From: Shewanella indica
GTDB lineage: Bacteria; Pseudomonadota; Gammaproteobacteria; Enterobacterales; Shewanellaceae
Assembly: GCF_002836975.1 (NCBI RefSeq)
Contig: NZ_NIJK01000047.1
Location: 62,001 to 126,000, forward strand
DNA: 64,000 nucleotides
Reading direction: 5' to 3'
Below, piece after piece: positions 7,933-17,822 of the stretch. How positions within the stretch are numbered: position 1 is the first letter of the stretch; every line of letters starts with the position of its first letter. The position numbers were made by a program, and so were the translations under genes. A model generated the notes under the pieces. It was not told the DNA's origin. It worked only from the letters and a program-made list of their open reading frames with translations, and ran no database searches.

Positions 7933-9996
7933 ATGCGAAAATTTATTCTTGCTGCATCGATCGCCAGTGTCTTTATGGGTTCCCAGGCGCTGGCTATCTC
8001 ACCGGCAGTCCCGGTCAGCGAGTTACCCCATCTGCAACAGGAGCCGCAACACAAGGTTGCCAGTAAAAGGATAACCGGCCTGTTCAGTCGCTCCCATTAT
8101 CACAGATTCGATCTGGATGATGCTTTTTCTCAGCAGATCTTCAAGCGCTACCTCGAACAGCTTGACTATCGCCGCAATGTATTATTGCAGAGCGATATCG
8201 ACAGCTTTAAAGTCTATGCCAACCAGTTTGACGATATGGTGCGTAGCGGCGATCTGGAACCTGCGTACAAGATGTACGATCTGGTGCAGCAGCGCCGTTA
8301 TGAGCGTTTTGTCTATGCCTTGAGTTTGCTCGATAAAGAGATGGACTTTGATCAGGCAGGCGATGCTTATGTCTTTGATCGTAAAGATGCCGCCTGGCCC
8401 AAGGACGAGGCAGAGCTCAATGAGCTGTGGCGTCAGCGGGTCAAGTACGATGCCCTTAACCTTAAGCTTACCGGTAAAGAGTGGCCGGAGATTGTTGAAG
8501 TGCTGGGTAAGCGCTACAACAACGCCATCAAACGCCTGAAGCAAACCAACAGCGAAGACGTGTTCCAGGGGCTGATGAATGCCTTTGCCCGCAGTGTCGA
8601 GCCGCACACCAGTTATTTGTCTCCCCGTAATGCCGAACGTTTCCAGATGGAGATGAACCTGAGCCTGGAAGGGATAGGTGCCGTGCTGCAGATGGAAGAT
8701 GACTACACGGTTATCAAGAGTCTGGTGGCTGGTGGCCCGGCGGCGCTGAGTGAGAAGTTGGCGCCGGAAGATAAAATTGTCGGTGTGGGTCAGGAAGGCA
8801 AGGAGATGGTCGATGTTATCGGCTGGCGTCTGGATGATGTGGTTGAGCTCATCAAGGGCCCCAAAGGTAGCAAAGTAACCCTGCAGGTGCTGCCCAAAAA
8901 AGGTGGCTCCAATGCTAAACCCATCAATGTGACTGTGGTGCGGGACAAAATCCGTCTCGAAGACAGGGCGGCGACTTCCAAGATAGTTGAGCCGGATACC
9001 GGTCCTTACGCCCAGCGCAAAATCGGTGTTATTCAGATCCCTGGCTTCTATATGGACTTATCCCGCGATGTGGCCAAAGAGTTACAAACCCTTAATGAAG
9101 CTAAGGTTGAAGGTGTGATTGTTGACCTGCGCGGTAACGGTGGTGGCGCCTTGACTGAAGCAACCTTGCTCACTGGGCTGTTTATCGACCAGGGACCTGT
9201 GGTGCAAATTCGTGACGCCAATGGTCGCATCAGTGAAAACCGTGACAACGACGGCAAGAGCTATTACGACGGCCCACTCACAGTGATGGTTGACCGTTAC
9301 TCGGCCTCGGCCTCGGAAATTTTTGCCGCTGCATTGCAGGATTATGGCCGCGCCTTGATTATTGGTGAATCGACATTCGGTAAGGGCACAGTGCAGCAGC
9401 ACAAGAGCCTTGGCCGTATCTACGACCTGTATGAAAAGCCGGTTGGTCATGTGCAGTACACCATAGCCAAATTCTACCGTATCAATGGTGGCAGCACCCA
9501 GTTGAAAGGGGTGACTCCGGATATCCCGTTCCCCAGTGCGTTGGAGCCGGGTGAATACGGTGAAGCGGAAGAAGACAATGCTCTGCCATGGGATAAGGTC
9601 CCTGTCGCCAAGTACCAGCCTTTGGGTGAAATTGGCGCAGAGATGGTCAGCAATCTTGCGAAACGCCACCAGAGTAGGATACAGCAGGACGTTGAGTTCG
9701 GTTATATACTGCAGGATATAGGCGAGTTCAAGAAACACCATAAAGAGAAGAGTGTTTCTCTGGTGGAAAGCGAGCGTCTGGCCGAACGGGATAAGGACGA
9801 TCAAAAACAGTTGGCCCGCCTCAACGAACGTCGGGTTGACCATGGTCTCGAGCCCTTGAAGTCTCTGGATGACGATGAAAATGTCTCCGAAGATGAGAAA
9901 AAAATCGAGACTCCGGATGCCTTCCTCGATGAAGCCGTCTATATCACTTTGGATATGGTGGACTATCAGAAATTGGCAAAAAACAGCGCAAATTGA
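7933..9996 (+). CDS. prc: Tail-specific periplasmic protease Prc (Tsp)
   Basis: About 687 residues from ATG 7933. It has a signal peptide (MRKFILAASIASVFMGSQALA, cleavage after ALA at about 21), a helical N-terminal region, a PDZ domain at about residues 220-320 and an S41 peptidase core. The catalytic Ser lies in YSASASEIFAAAL and the Lys in ESTFGKGTVQQ, the Ser-Lys dyad of C-terminal processing proteases. Prc degrades misfolded or tagged periplasmic proteins and trims penicillin-binding protein 3 in E. coli. A TTG two codons upstream (7927) lies closer to the AAAGGAG site (7916-7922), but the ATG gives a normal signal peptide. It starts 30 nt after proQ. Confidence 0.95.
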   Translation: MRKFILAASIASVFMGSQALAISPAVPVSELPHLQQEPQHKVASKRITGLFSRSHYHRFDLDDAFSQQIFKRYLEQLDYRRNVLLQSDIDSFKVYANQFDDMVRSGDLEPAYKMYDLVQQRRYERFVYALSLLDKEMDFDQAGDAYVFDRKDAAWPKDEAELNELWRQRVKYDALNLKLTGKEWPEIVEVLGKRYNNAIKRLKQTNSEDVFQGLMNAFARSVEPHTSYLSPRNAERFQMEMNLSLEGIGAVLQMEDDYTVIKSLVAGGPAALSEKLAPEDKIVGVGQEGKEMVDVIGWRLDDVVELIKGPKGSKVTLQVLPKKGGSNAKPINVTVVRDKIRLEDRAATSKIVEPDTGPYAQRKIGVIQIPGFYMDLSRDVAKELQTLNEAKVEGVIVDLRGNGGGALTEATLLTGLFIDQGPVVQIRDANGRISENRDNDGKSYYDGPLTVMVDRYSASASEIFAAALQDYGRALIIGESTFGKGTVQQHKSLGRIYDLYEKPVGHVQYTIAKFYRINGGSTQLKGVTPDIPFPSALEPGEYGEAEEDNALPWDKVPVAKYQPLGEIGAEMVSNLAKRHQSRIQQDVEFGYILQDIGEFKKHHKEKSVSLVESERLAERDKDDQKQLARLNERRVDHGLEPLKSLDDDENVSEDEKKIETPDAFLDEAVYITLDMVDYQKLAKNSAN

Positions 9997-10015
9997 TGCT
10001 GGATCCAGGAAACAT

Positions 10016-10043
10016 AAAAACGCGCTGATTGCGCGTTTTTTGT
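10016..10043 (+). terminator. Rho-independent terminator after prc
   Basis: A 10-bp perfect stem, AAAAACGCGC with GCGCGTTTTT and a TGATT loop, is followed by more T residues. It sits 20 nt after the prc stop. Confidence 0.9.
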
Positions 10044-10121
10044 TTGCTCCCAGCGCTCACAGAGGCAAGATCAGTCAACGAACTCAGCGACTGCCAGTGC
10101 CCAACGAATTAAGGATGACCT

Positions 10122-12707
10122 ATGTCTGAAGCACAAAACCTTTCCCCGGACCAACTGCAAGCCAAGCGCCTGGCTGATTATCGTCCACCGGCGTTTTTGA
10201 TCCCAGAACTGTCCCTCTCATTTCAGCTCGAACCCAAGCAAACCCGGGTGACTGCGGTCAGCCAGGTTAAGCGCAACGGCAATCACAATGAACCTCTGCA
10301 GCTTGACGGTGACGAGCTGGAATTGGAACAGCTGTTGGTTAACGGTGAACCGGCCGACTATCGCCTCGAGCCGGGTAAACTGCTGCTTGAAACTGAACTC
10401 AACGAATTTGAATTGACTCTGGTGACTCGTATCAGCCCGGCCGATAACTCGGCACTGGAAGGTCTGTACATGTCTGATGGGGCCTATTGCACCCAGTGTG
10501 AGGCGGAAGGTTTCAGACGCATCACCTATTTTCTCGACCGTCCCGATGTGCTGGCCAAATACCAGGTACGTATCGAAGCCGACAAGGCGTTTCCTTTCCT
10601 GCTTTCCAACGGCAATCTGCTGGAAAAAGGGGAGATGGACGATGGTCGTCATTTCGCCGTCTGGCAAGACCCTTTTCCTAAACCCGCGTACTTGTTTGCG
10701 CTGGTTGCCGGTGATTTTGACCTGTTGGAAGACAGTTTTACCACCCGTTCCGGCAGAGAGGTTAAACTGCAGGTGTTTGTCGACAAGGGCAACCTGCATA
10801 AGGCCGGACACGCCATGGCTTCATTGAAAAAGGCGATGGCCTGGGACGAGTCACGCTTTGACCTCGAGTATGATCTCGATATCTACATGGTGGTGGCAGT
10901 AGACTTCTTTAACATGGGCGCCATGGAAAACAAGGGCCTGAATGTTTTCAACACCAAGTATGTGTTGGCAGATAATGACACTGCGACCGATGATGACTTC
11001 CACGGCATAGAGTCCGTTATTGGTCACGAATATTTTCACAACTGGACCGGCAACCGGGTAACTTGCCGTGACTGGTTTCAGCTGAGCCTGAAAGAAGGTC
11101 TGACCGTATTTCGCGATCAGGAATTCAGCTCAGATCTCGGCTCCCGGGCCGTCAACCGTATTCATGCCATCAAGGTCATCAAGAATCAGCAGTTCGCCGA
11201 GGACTCGGGGCCGATGTCGCATCCTATTCGCCCCGAAAGCGTGATAGAGATGAATAACTTCTATACAGTCACTGTTTACAACAAGGGCGCCGAAGTGATC
11301 CGCATGATGCACACCCTGCTGGGTGAGCAGGCCTTCCAGGCGGGGATGAAGCTTTATTTCGAGCGTCACGATGGCCAGGCGGTTACCTGTGATGACTTTG
11401 TCGCTGCTATGGAAGATGCCTCAGGTAAAGATCTGACTCAGTTTCGCCTCTGGTATAGCCAGGCGGGCACCCCTCAGGTGGCAGTGACTGATGAGTATGA
11501 TGCAAGCACAGAGACTTACCGCCTGCACCTCAAACAGTTCACTCCAGTGCGCGCCGGAGAAGCGGCCAAGGCACCATTGCATATTCCGTTCAGTCTGGAA
11601 CTGCTGGGCAATGATGGCAGCTCCTTGGTCAACCAAGTGTTTGATTTTACTCAGGCCGAGCAGACATTGGAGTTCAAGGGTATCAGTGCCCGTCCAATTC
11701 CTTCGCTGTTGCAGGACTTTTCGGCGCCGGTGAAGCTCAAGTATGACTACAGCACAATGCAGCTGCTCTGCTTACTGCGCCATGCCGGCAGTGAAGTGGC
11801 CCGTTGGGAAGCGGCTATGAGCCTCTTCAGCCGCGCCGTGTGGGCCAATGTGACCTTACTTGAACAGGGGCAGGGGATGCATCTGGATCCTCGGGTTGTC
11901 GACGGCTTCAGAGGTGTGATGCTGGACGAATCCTTGGATAAGGGCCTTGCGGCCGAAATTCTCAAGCTGCTTTCAGTGTCGTCCTTGATTGAACAGGCCG
12001 ATAAGGTGGAATTGGATGCCCTGTTGCTGGCCCGCGACTTTGTGATTGAAGCCATCGCCAGTGGCTGTGAAGATGAGCTGTTGGCCCGTTATCGTCAATT
12101 ACTGTCGCTGGATGACGCTGCCGCCCGCAGTTTGAAAAACACTCTGCTTTGGCTGCTGGCCAAAGTCTCTGATGAATATGAGTCCTTGATTGAACAGCAG
12201 TTTGCCTCGGCCTCTGGCATGACAGATGCGCTGGGCGCGCTGCTTGCCGCTAACGATGCCGATTGTCAGTGCCGTGATGCCCTGATGCAGGCATTCGAGC
12301 AGCGCTGGAATAAGACTCCTCTGGTGATGGACAAGTGGTTCAGTCTGCAGGCGATGGCGACAGATGATGAGGTGATCGCCAGACTCGAGACCCTGTTGCA
12401 ACATCCGGCCTTCAGTCTGAATAATCCCAACCGGGTTCGTTCTCTGGTGGGGAGTTTTGCCGCGGCCAATGTGCGTCAATTCCACCGCTTGGACGGCAAG
12501 GGATATGCTTTCCTTACCGCCATGCTCAAACAGCTCAATAGCCTCAACCCGCAAGTGGCAGCACGGATCATCACTCCGCTGATCCAGTTTGCCAAGTTTG
12601 ATGACGAGCGCCAGGCCAAAATGAAGGCTTGTCTGCAGGAGTTGTTGGCCATGCCTGAGTTGTCACGGGATCTTTATGAGAAGGTCAGCCGCGCACTGGA
12701 AGACTGA
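10122..12707 (+). CDS. pepN: Aminopeptidase N (M1 family)
   Basis: 861 residues, close to E. coli PepN (870). It removes N-terminal amino acids from cytoplasmic peptides. The exopeptidase motif GAMENKGLNVFNT and the zinc site HEYFHNWTGNRVTCRD with the downstream Glu in LKEGLTVFRDQEFSSD are intact. The N-terminal beta domain, catalytic domain, beta-sandwich and C-terminal helical domain follow in order. AAGGATG lies before the ATG at 10122. The next gene (DUF2835) begins 8 nt after its stop, so the two are one transcript. Confidence 0.96.
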   Translation: MSEAQNLSPDQLQAKRLADYRPPAFLIPELSLSFQLEPKQTRVTAVSQVKRNGNHNEPLQLDGDELELEQLLVNGEPADYRLEPGKLLLETELNEFELTLVTRISPADNSALEGLYMSDGAYCTQCEAEGFRRITYFLDRPDVLAKYQVRIEADKAFPFLLSNGNLLEKGEMDDGRHFAVWQDPFPKPAYLFALVAGDFDLLEDSFTTRSGREVKLQVFVDKGNLHKAGHAMASLKKAMAWDESRFDLEYDLDIYMVVAVDFFNMGAMENKGLNVFNTKYVLADNDTATDDDFHGIESVIGHEYFHNWTGNRVTCRDWFQLSLKEGLTVFRDQEFSSDLGSRAVNRIHAIKVIKNQQFAEDSGPMSHPIRPESVIEMNNFYTVTVYNKGAEVIRMMHTLLGEQAFQAGMKLYFERHDGQAVTCDDFVAAMEDASGKDLTQFRLWYSQAGTPQVAVTDEYDASTETYRLHLKQFTPVRAGEAAKAPLHIPFSLELLGNDGSSLVNQVFDFTQAEQTLEFKGISARPIPSLLQDFSAPVKLKYDYSTMQLLCLLRHAGSEVARWEAAMSLFSRAVWANVTLLEQGQGMHLDPRVVDGFRGVMLDESLDKGLAAEILKLLSVSSLIEQADKVELDALLLARDFVIEAIASGCEDELLARYRQLLSLDDAAARSLKNTLLWLLAKVSDEYESLIEQQFASASGMTDALGALLAANDADCQCRDALMQAFEQRWNKTPLVMDKWFSLQAMATDDEVIARLETLLQHPAFSLNNPNRVRSLVGSFAAANVRQFHRLDGKGYAFLTAMLKQLNSLNPQVAARIITPLIQFAKFDDERQAKMKACLQELLAMPELSRDLYEKVSRALED

Positions 12708-12715
12708 GTACAAAG

Positions 12716-12931
12716 ATGGAATTTTACTTTCGCCTCAATCTGAGTTATCAGGACTTTTTGCCTTACTATCAAGGTATTGCTGAAAATGTTGAGGTCAGGG
12801 AAAAGGGTGGCAAGATCCTCTGGATCAACGGCCGCCGCTTACGTCCTTTTCTGACTGCCGATGGTATTTATGGTGAATTCCATCTCAGATTAGACCGGGA
12901 TGGAAAGTTCATTTCCTTGAAACAAATTTAG
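12716..12931 (+). CDS. DUF2835 family small protein
   Basis: 71 residues: MEFYFRLNLSYQDFLPYYQG and onward, ending in GEFHLRLDRDGKFISLKQI. It resembles DUF2835, a family of small uncharacterised gammaproteobacterial proteins. No signal peptide or membrane segment is visible. The alternating hydrophobic pattern suggests a small beta-rich cytoplasmic protein. It follows pepN by 8 nt and ends just before a clear terminator, so it is the last gene of a pepN operon. Function is unknown. Confidence 0.8.
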   Translation: MEFYFRLNLSYQDFLPYYQGIAENVEVREKGGKILWINGRRLRPFLTADGIYGEFHLRLDRDGKFISLKQI

Positions 12932-13246
12932 AGTAATTACTTAAAACGGCCGACTTAATCAGTCGGCTGTTTTGTATCCAGGTAACAAAGGTTAATCCAT
13001 TGAAATCAATTGGGTTATATTTGTTAACCTCCGATATCCTTTCCACACTCGATAAAAATTTAAATTTCCACGCCTTTCCTGAATGACGGATCCGTCTTAA
13101 GTCCCCAAATCTGCACAATAAATTTCTCCGTCTCTGCCTTGCTCATCAGCATTAATTGCTGTAACAATGGTGTTGCCTGTGAGCTAACAAGATGTTGGTT
13201 GAGACTCCTATAACAATTAATCCAGCAGGTTACGGAGAAGCGATAA
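12932..13246. other. Intergenic region before the DUF1302 gene
   Basis: About 315 nt. Apart from the terminator at its left end it holds AT-rich sequence that presumably includes the promoter of the DUF1302 block. I could not pick a convincing -35/-10 pair. A GGAG site lies shortly before the ATG at 13247. I see no small gene or repeat. Confidence 0.5.
12943..12976 (+). terminator. Rho-independent terminator after the pepN-DUF2835 operon
   Basis: A 13-bp stem, AAAACGGCCGACT with AGTCGGCTGTTTT (one G-U pair) and a TAATC loop, 11 nt after the stop codon. The right arm ends in a T-run. Confidence 0.88.
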
Positions 13247-15301
13247 ATGAAAACAGTGATAAACCGTTTTAACAAGTCGGCGCTCGCTTTGGGGGTGGCG
13301 TCGGCACTGAGTTTAGGGATGATCCCCAGTGTCGAAGCGGTATCGTTCAAATGGGGCGAAGTGGATGGCTCCTTTGATTCGACCTGGACCTTGGGCGCCA
13401 GTTGGCGCGTGGAAGGACGAGACTGGGATGGTCAGATAGGGAAAGTCAACCATCCAAGATTCGATTGGAGCGGCTATTCGGCTTTCACCGATACCAAGTA
13501 CACGGCCGCCGAGATCTGGGCGCAACCCGGTTCCTATTCCAGTAACAATGACTTGAGTAACCTGCTGTATTCTAAGGGTGATACTACCTCGGAAATTTTC
13601 AAGGGATTGCACGAGCTGTCGCTCAAGTATGAGAATTTCGGTATTTTCGCCCGTGGAATGTATTTTTACGATCGTAAATTGAACGACAGAATTTACGATT
13701 TTAATGACCCTCTGACCGGCAACCGCTACGACCCTTGCGCCGACAAGCGCGCCAAAGAAGTGCAGTGTAAGGATATCCGTCTGCTGGATGCTTTTGCCTA
13801 TGCCAACTTTGATTTTAACGATGGCGCCAATCCCTTGACTATCCGTGTGGGTAATCAGGTGGTCTCATGGGGGGAAAGTACGCTTATTTCCCATGGTATT
13901 GCGGTAATTAACCCGGTTGATTTGAACATACTCAACGCACCGGGCGCCGAATTGAAAGAGGCCTTCAGGCCGCAAGGTATGGTGTGGGCTTCTTTTGGGG
14001 TGACAGAAAACCTGTCGCTGGAAGCTTTCTATCAATATGACTGGGAGCCTATTTGGGTTCCGACTCCCGGGTCGATTTTCGGCACCAACGACTTTGTCGG
14101 TTACGGTGGCTACAACCAAAACGCCCAGCTCGGCTTCAACGCCAACCCGGATATCAATCTCGATTTCCTGACCCAGGAATATAACCGCCTGTCCAACATG
14201 ATAGCCTCAGGGCAGAGCATTCCAACGGAGCAGTTGGTGCAGATGGCGCTGGCTTATCCCACCAAGGTGACATTGGTGGAAGATGAAGCTGCTCCCAGCG
14301 ATTCCGGTCAGTACGGCATCAAGCTGGGTTACTACGCCCCGGAGCTGGGTGAAACCGAGTTTGGTTTTTATTACATGAATTACCATAGCCGCCGTCCACT
14401 GATCAGTGGTACCACGGCGGACTTCAGCACAGGCGCACTGCTGTCTGATATGGCTGTGCTTGGGCAAAACGCCGGCAATATCAACCGCGAAGTGCTGCTT
14501 AGCCTGGATAGCTTCTCCAAGGCCCAGGTGGTTTATCCGGAAGATGTCAAACTTTACGGCTTTAGTTTTAATACCTTGATAGGCGATACCTCTGTGGCCG
14601 GTGAAATTGCGCACCGCCAGGATGAGCCACTGCAGATTGATGATGTGGAACTCTTGTTTGCCGCTATGCCACAACAGCTGGCCAACGCAGGACTGAGGCC
14701 GGATCTTGATGGATTGTCTCAGTACACTTCCCATGTCAAGGATGTCGGTCCGGGTGAATACGCCGAAGGTTATATCCGTCTCGATACTACTCAGGCGCAG
14801 ATGACCTTTACCCACTTGTTTGGCCCGACGCTGGGTACCGATAACCTGGTGATGCTCGCCGAAGTCGGCGGGGTATGGATCCATGATATGCCGGGTTTCG
14901 ATGAACTCAGACTCAATGGTCCAGGCACAGGGCGCAGCGGCGGCAATCCGAATATGCCAGGCATCATTGAAGCGTTGCATAATGGTCCTGAAACCAATCC
15001 GTTCCCGACAGATTTCGCCTGGGGTTACCGGATTGTTGCCAAGGCTGATTTCAACAACGTGTTCTCCGGCATCAATATGTCACCTCGAGTGATTTTCTCC
15101 CATGACGTTGATGGTATCACCCCGGATCCTATGTTTCTGTTTACCGAAGGTCGCAAGTCTGTGGCGCTGGGGCTCAGCTTTGACTACCAGAGCCGCTGGG
15201 GCGCCGATCTTTCCTATAACAGTTTCTTTGGTGGGGTAGGCACAACCAATGCGATGGCCGATCGCGATTATGTGTCTTTCAACGTTAAGTTTTCGATCTG
15301 A
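13247..15301 (+). CDS. DUF1302 family protein, probable outer-membrane barrel
   Basis: 684 residues with a signal peptide (cleavage likely after SVEA, about residue 32). The mature protein is rich in alternating beta segments, Gly, Asn and aromatic residues. It has the DUF1302 hallmarks WGESTLISHGIAVINPVDLN and GVTENLSLEAFYQYDWEP, and it ends in YVSFNVKFSI. A C-terminal aromatic/hydrophobic strand is typical of outer-membrane barrels. DUF1302 has no established function and is commonly next to DUF1329. Here it starts a block with DUF1329 (13 nt downstream), a YCF48-like protein and an RND/MMPL pump. I infer an outer-membrane component of an export or uptake route for a hydrophobic compound; the substrate is unknown. 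Confidence 0.85.
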   Translation: MKTVINRFNKSALALGVASALSLGMIPSVEAVSFKWGEVDGSFDSTWTLGASWRVEGRDWDGQIGKVNHPRFDWSGYSAFTDTKYTAAEIWAQPGSYSSNNDLSNLLYSKGDTTSEIFKGLHELSLKYENFGIFARGMYFYDRKLNDRIYDFNDPLTGNRYDPCADKRAKEVQCKDIRLLDAFAYANFDFNDGANPLTIRVGNQVVSWGESTLISHGIAVINPVDLNILNAPGAELKEAFRPQGMVWASFGVTENLSLEAFYQYDWEPIWVPTPGSIFGTNDFVGYGGYNQNAQLGFNANPDINLDFLTQEYNRLSNMIASGQSIPTEQLVQMALAYPTKVTLVEDEAAPSDSGQYGIKLGYYAPELGETEFGFYYMNYHSRRPLISGTTADFSTGALLSDMAVLGQNAGNINREVLLSLDSFSKAQVVYPEDVKLYGFSFNTLIGDTSVAGEIAHRQDEPLQIDDVELLFAAMPQQLANAGLRPDLDGLSQYTSHVKDVGPGEYAEGYIRLDTTQAQMTFTHLFGPTLGTDNLVMLAEVGGVWIHDMPGFDELRLNGPGTGRSGGNPNMPGIIEALHNGPETNPFPTDFAWGYRIVAKADFNNVFSGINMSPRVIFSHDVDGITPDPMFLFTEGRKSVALGLSFDYQSRWGADLSYNSFFGGVGTTNAMADRDYVSFNVKFSI

Positions 15302-15314
15302 TAAGGACAATAAA

Positions 15315-16682
15315 ATGAGAACGATAGCTATATTGTCTGCTGCTGTAATCCTGGCTTTGGGGGCCACCACAGCTGTAGAAGCCAAGGTTTCCGAGGCCGA
15401 CGTGGCCAAACTGGGTACCAGCCTGACACCACTCGGGGCTGAAAAGGGCCCCAATGCCGATGGTAGTATTCCGGCTTGGGACGGCGGCATTACCACACCT
15501 CCTGCCAGTTATAAAAAAGGCATGCATCACCCCGATCCCTTTCCGGATGACAAGCCGCTGGTGACTGTTACCGCAGCCAATAAGGATCAATACAAGGAGT
15601 TCCTGACGCCGGGACAACTGAAGATGTTTGAAACCTATCCTGATAGTTTCAAAATGAACATCTATCAGACCCGGCGTACCGCTTCTGTGCCGCAGTTTAT
15701 TTATGATGCCACCAAGGCCAATGCGCCGAGAGCGACTCTGGTCTCAGAGGGCAATGGTGTCGATGGCGCGTCTATAGGTATTCCTTTTCCCATTCCTGCC
15801 AATGGATTGGAAGCCATCTGGAACCATATTCTCAGATTCCGCGGTGTCGATATCGAAACCGAACGTAATCAGGCGGCGCCTACCGCCAGCGGCGATTACA
15901 CTCTGGTGGAAATGGCCGAAGAGATACGTTTCGAATACTCTCGCCCTGAAGCAAACTTGGAAGAGCTGAAAAAGAACAACATTCTGTTTGAATTCAAACA
16001 GGTGGTGACGCAGCCCGCGCGTTTGGCCGGTACTGCGCTGTTGGTGAAAGAAACCATGGATCAGGAGAAGGAACCCCGCCAGGCCTGGACCTACAACACC
16101 GGGCAGCGCCGGGTGAGAAAGGCGCCCAACGTGGCCTTTGACACGCCCGGCACGGTTTCTGATGGTCTGCGTACCACGGATGATTTCGATATGTTCAATG
16201 GCTCGCCTTCCCGTTACAACTGGGAGTTGCTGGGCAAGAAAGAGATCTTCATTCCTTACAACGACTACCGTCTGCATTCGGATAAGGTCAAGTACAGTGA
16301 GCTACTCAAGCCCGGTCACCTAAACCCCGATTATATTCGCTATGAAAAGCACAGAGTCTGGGTGGTCAAGGCCAGCTTGAAAGAGGGCATGCGTCATATT
16401 TACAAGACTCGGGTCTTCTATCTGGATGAGGACTCCTGGCAGGTCTCAATCGCCGATCTGTACGACAACCGTGACGAACTGTATCGGGTTGCCATGGCCC
16501 ATGGTCTGAACTATTACGAGGTGCCGACTCATTGGAGTACTCTCGAGGTGTATTACGATCTGCAGTCTCGTCGTTATATCGCCATAGGTTTGGATAACGA
16601 AGGCCGTATGTATGACTTCGATGCCAAGTTATCCGAGGCCAACTTCACCCCGGCTGCGCTGCGCCGCGAGGGAATACGTTAA
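15315..16682 (+). CDS. DUF1329 family periplasmic or envelope protein
   Basis: 455 residues from ATG 15315, with a signal peptide (MRTIAILSAAVILALGATTA, cleavage after VEA). The frame opens upstream inside the DUF1302 gene, but the signal peptide and the AAGGACAATAAA leader place the start here. Conserved DUF1329 features include LTPLGAEKGPNADGSIPAWD near the mature N-terminus, RQAWTYNTGQRRVRKAPNVA, and a C-terminal YEVPTHWSTLEVYYDLQSRR. Proteins of this family are thought to be outer-membrane-associated and to resemble lipoprotein-carrier folds, which would suit binding of a lipid-like molecule. No lipobox is present here, so it is likely soluble and periplasmic. It is followed by a hairpin. 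Confidence 0.85.
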   Translation: MRTIAILSAAVILALGATTAVEAKVSEADVAKLGTSLTPLGAEKGPNADGSIPAWDGGITTPPASYKKGMHHPDPFPDDKPLVTVTAANKDQYKEFLTPGQLKMFETYPDSFKMNIYQTRRTASVPQFIYDATKANAPRATLVSEGNGVDGASIGIPFPIPANGLEAIWNHILRFRGVDIETERNQAAPTASGDYTLVEMAEEIRFEYSRPEANLEELKKNNILFEFKQVVTQPARLAGTALLVKETMDQEKEPRQAWTYNTGQRRVRKAPNVAFDTPGTVSDGLRTTDDFDMFNGSPSRYNWELLGKKEIFIPYNDYRLHSDKVKYSELLKPGHLNPDYIRYEKHRVWVVKASLKEGMRHIYKTRVFYLDEDSWQVSIADLYDNRDELYRVAMAHGLNYYEVPTHWSTLEVYYDLQSRRYIAIGLDNEGRMYDFDAKLSEANFTPAALRREGIR

Positions 16683-16729
16683 ACCTTCGTTATCTAATGG
16701 GAGGCTAAGGTCGCCCAGTAGAAAATTCC

Positions 16730-16750
16730 AGGGGCGCGTGCGCCCCTTTT
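16730..16750 (+). terminator. Probable terminator or attenuating hairpin between the DUF1329 and YCF48-like genes
   Basis: AGGGGCGC and GCGCCCCT pair with a minimal loop and are followed by TTTT. It lies 47 nt after the DUF1329 stop and may reduce read-through to the last two genes of the block. Confidence 0.65.
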
Positions 16751-16769
16751 AACCCTAAGGAAGTCTGTA

Positions 16770-17810
16770 ATGTCGTATCGCATGCTTCAAGCAGCGGCTC
16801 TGGGCCTTGGCATACTCACATTCCAGGGCGCGATTTCGCCCCTTCACGCCGAAACGCAATCTGCAACCCGGGCTCTGACCGGCCAGCTGCAGCCTTTGGC
16901 GGTTCACTCTTTGATGTTGGATATTGCTCAGGCCGGCAGCACTATGGTGGCGGTTGGTGAGCGCGGTCATATCTTAAGGCTCAGCGCCGATGCCAATCAG
17001 TGGCAACAGGTGGCGACACCGAGTCAGGCGCAGTTGACCAAGGTATTTTTTCTCGATGCCAACCATGGCTGGGCAGTGGGCCATGATGCCACCATTCTTG
17101 TCACCCAAGATGGCGGGCTCTCCTGGCAGCAACAGTTCAGTTCGCCTGAGCTTGCCCGGCCCTTGCTGGATGTTTGGTTTGCCGACTCGCAAAACGGCAT
17201 AGCCGTTGGTGCCTATGGTTTATTTCTGCGCACCACAGATGGCGGCCAAAGCTGGCAGAAAGAATTTCATCCCGAGCTCTTGAGCCAAGATGACGCCGAT
17301 TATCTGGCGGATCTTAAACAGCAGGATGAAGAGGCCTATCGGGCCGAATCCGACTCAATTTTGCCCCATTTCAATCGGGTCATCGCCCTTGATGATCAGC
17401 GTTTACTCATGGTCGGCGAGTTGGGGATGGTAGCCATTTCCGAAGATGGCGGCCGTTTGTGGCAGCGACAGGATTTTATCTATGACGGCTCTTTGTTCAA
17501 TGCCATAGAAGGGGATAACCAGCTCTATGTGTTTGGTCTGCGAGGGCATGCCTTCAGCGCCCCGAAAGATATGGGTCAGTGGCAGGAGATAAAGATGCCG
17601 CTTGAATCGACCCTCAATGCGGCGGTGGCGGTCAAAGGGGGTCTGTTACTGGTCGGCAATGGCGGCGCCGTTATTCGTCTGGATAACAACTTACACGCTG
17701 AGCTGGTAACCCAGCGCAGAGGGGAAAACTTAACGGCAGTTGCTGTTGACCCCAAGGGCCGGTTATGGATAGCCGGGACCAAAGGGCTTTTCGAACTAAA
17801 ACAACAATAA
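16770..17810 (+). CDS. YCF48-like beta-propeller protein, exported
   Basis: 346 residues with a signal peptide (cleavage after PLHA, about residue 27). At least four propeller blades of the YCF48/BNR type are visible: GWAVGHDATILVTQDGGLSW, IAVGAYGLFLRTTDGGQSW, LMVGELGMVAISEDGGRLW and LLVGNGGAVIRLDN. YCF48 proteins in phototrophs help assemble photosystem II, but this host is not phototrophic. Here the fold more likely serves as a periplasmic scaffold for the adjacent RND/MMPL pump, whose ATG begins 12 nt after this stop. Such pairing with DUF1302, DUF1329 and an RND pump recurs in marine gammaproteobacteria, from memory. Confidence 0.85.
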   Translation: MSYRMLQAAALGLGILTFQGAISPLHAETQSATRALTGQLQPLAVHSLMLDIAQAGSTMVAVGERGHILRLSADANQWQQVATPSQAQLTKVFFLDANHGWAVGHDATILVTQDGGLSWQQQFSSPELARPLLDVWFADSQNGIAVGAYGLFLRTTDGGQSWQKEFHPELLSQDDADYLADLKQQDEEAYRAESDSILPHFNRVIALDDQRLLMVGELGMVAISEDGGRLWQRQDFIYDGSLFNAIEGDNQLYVFGLRGHAFSAPKDMGQWQEIKMPLESTLNAAVAVKGGLLLVGNGGAVIRLDNNLHAELVTQRRGENLTAVAVDPKGRLWIAGTKGLFELKQQ

Positions 17811-17822
17811 AGGGCCATTATT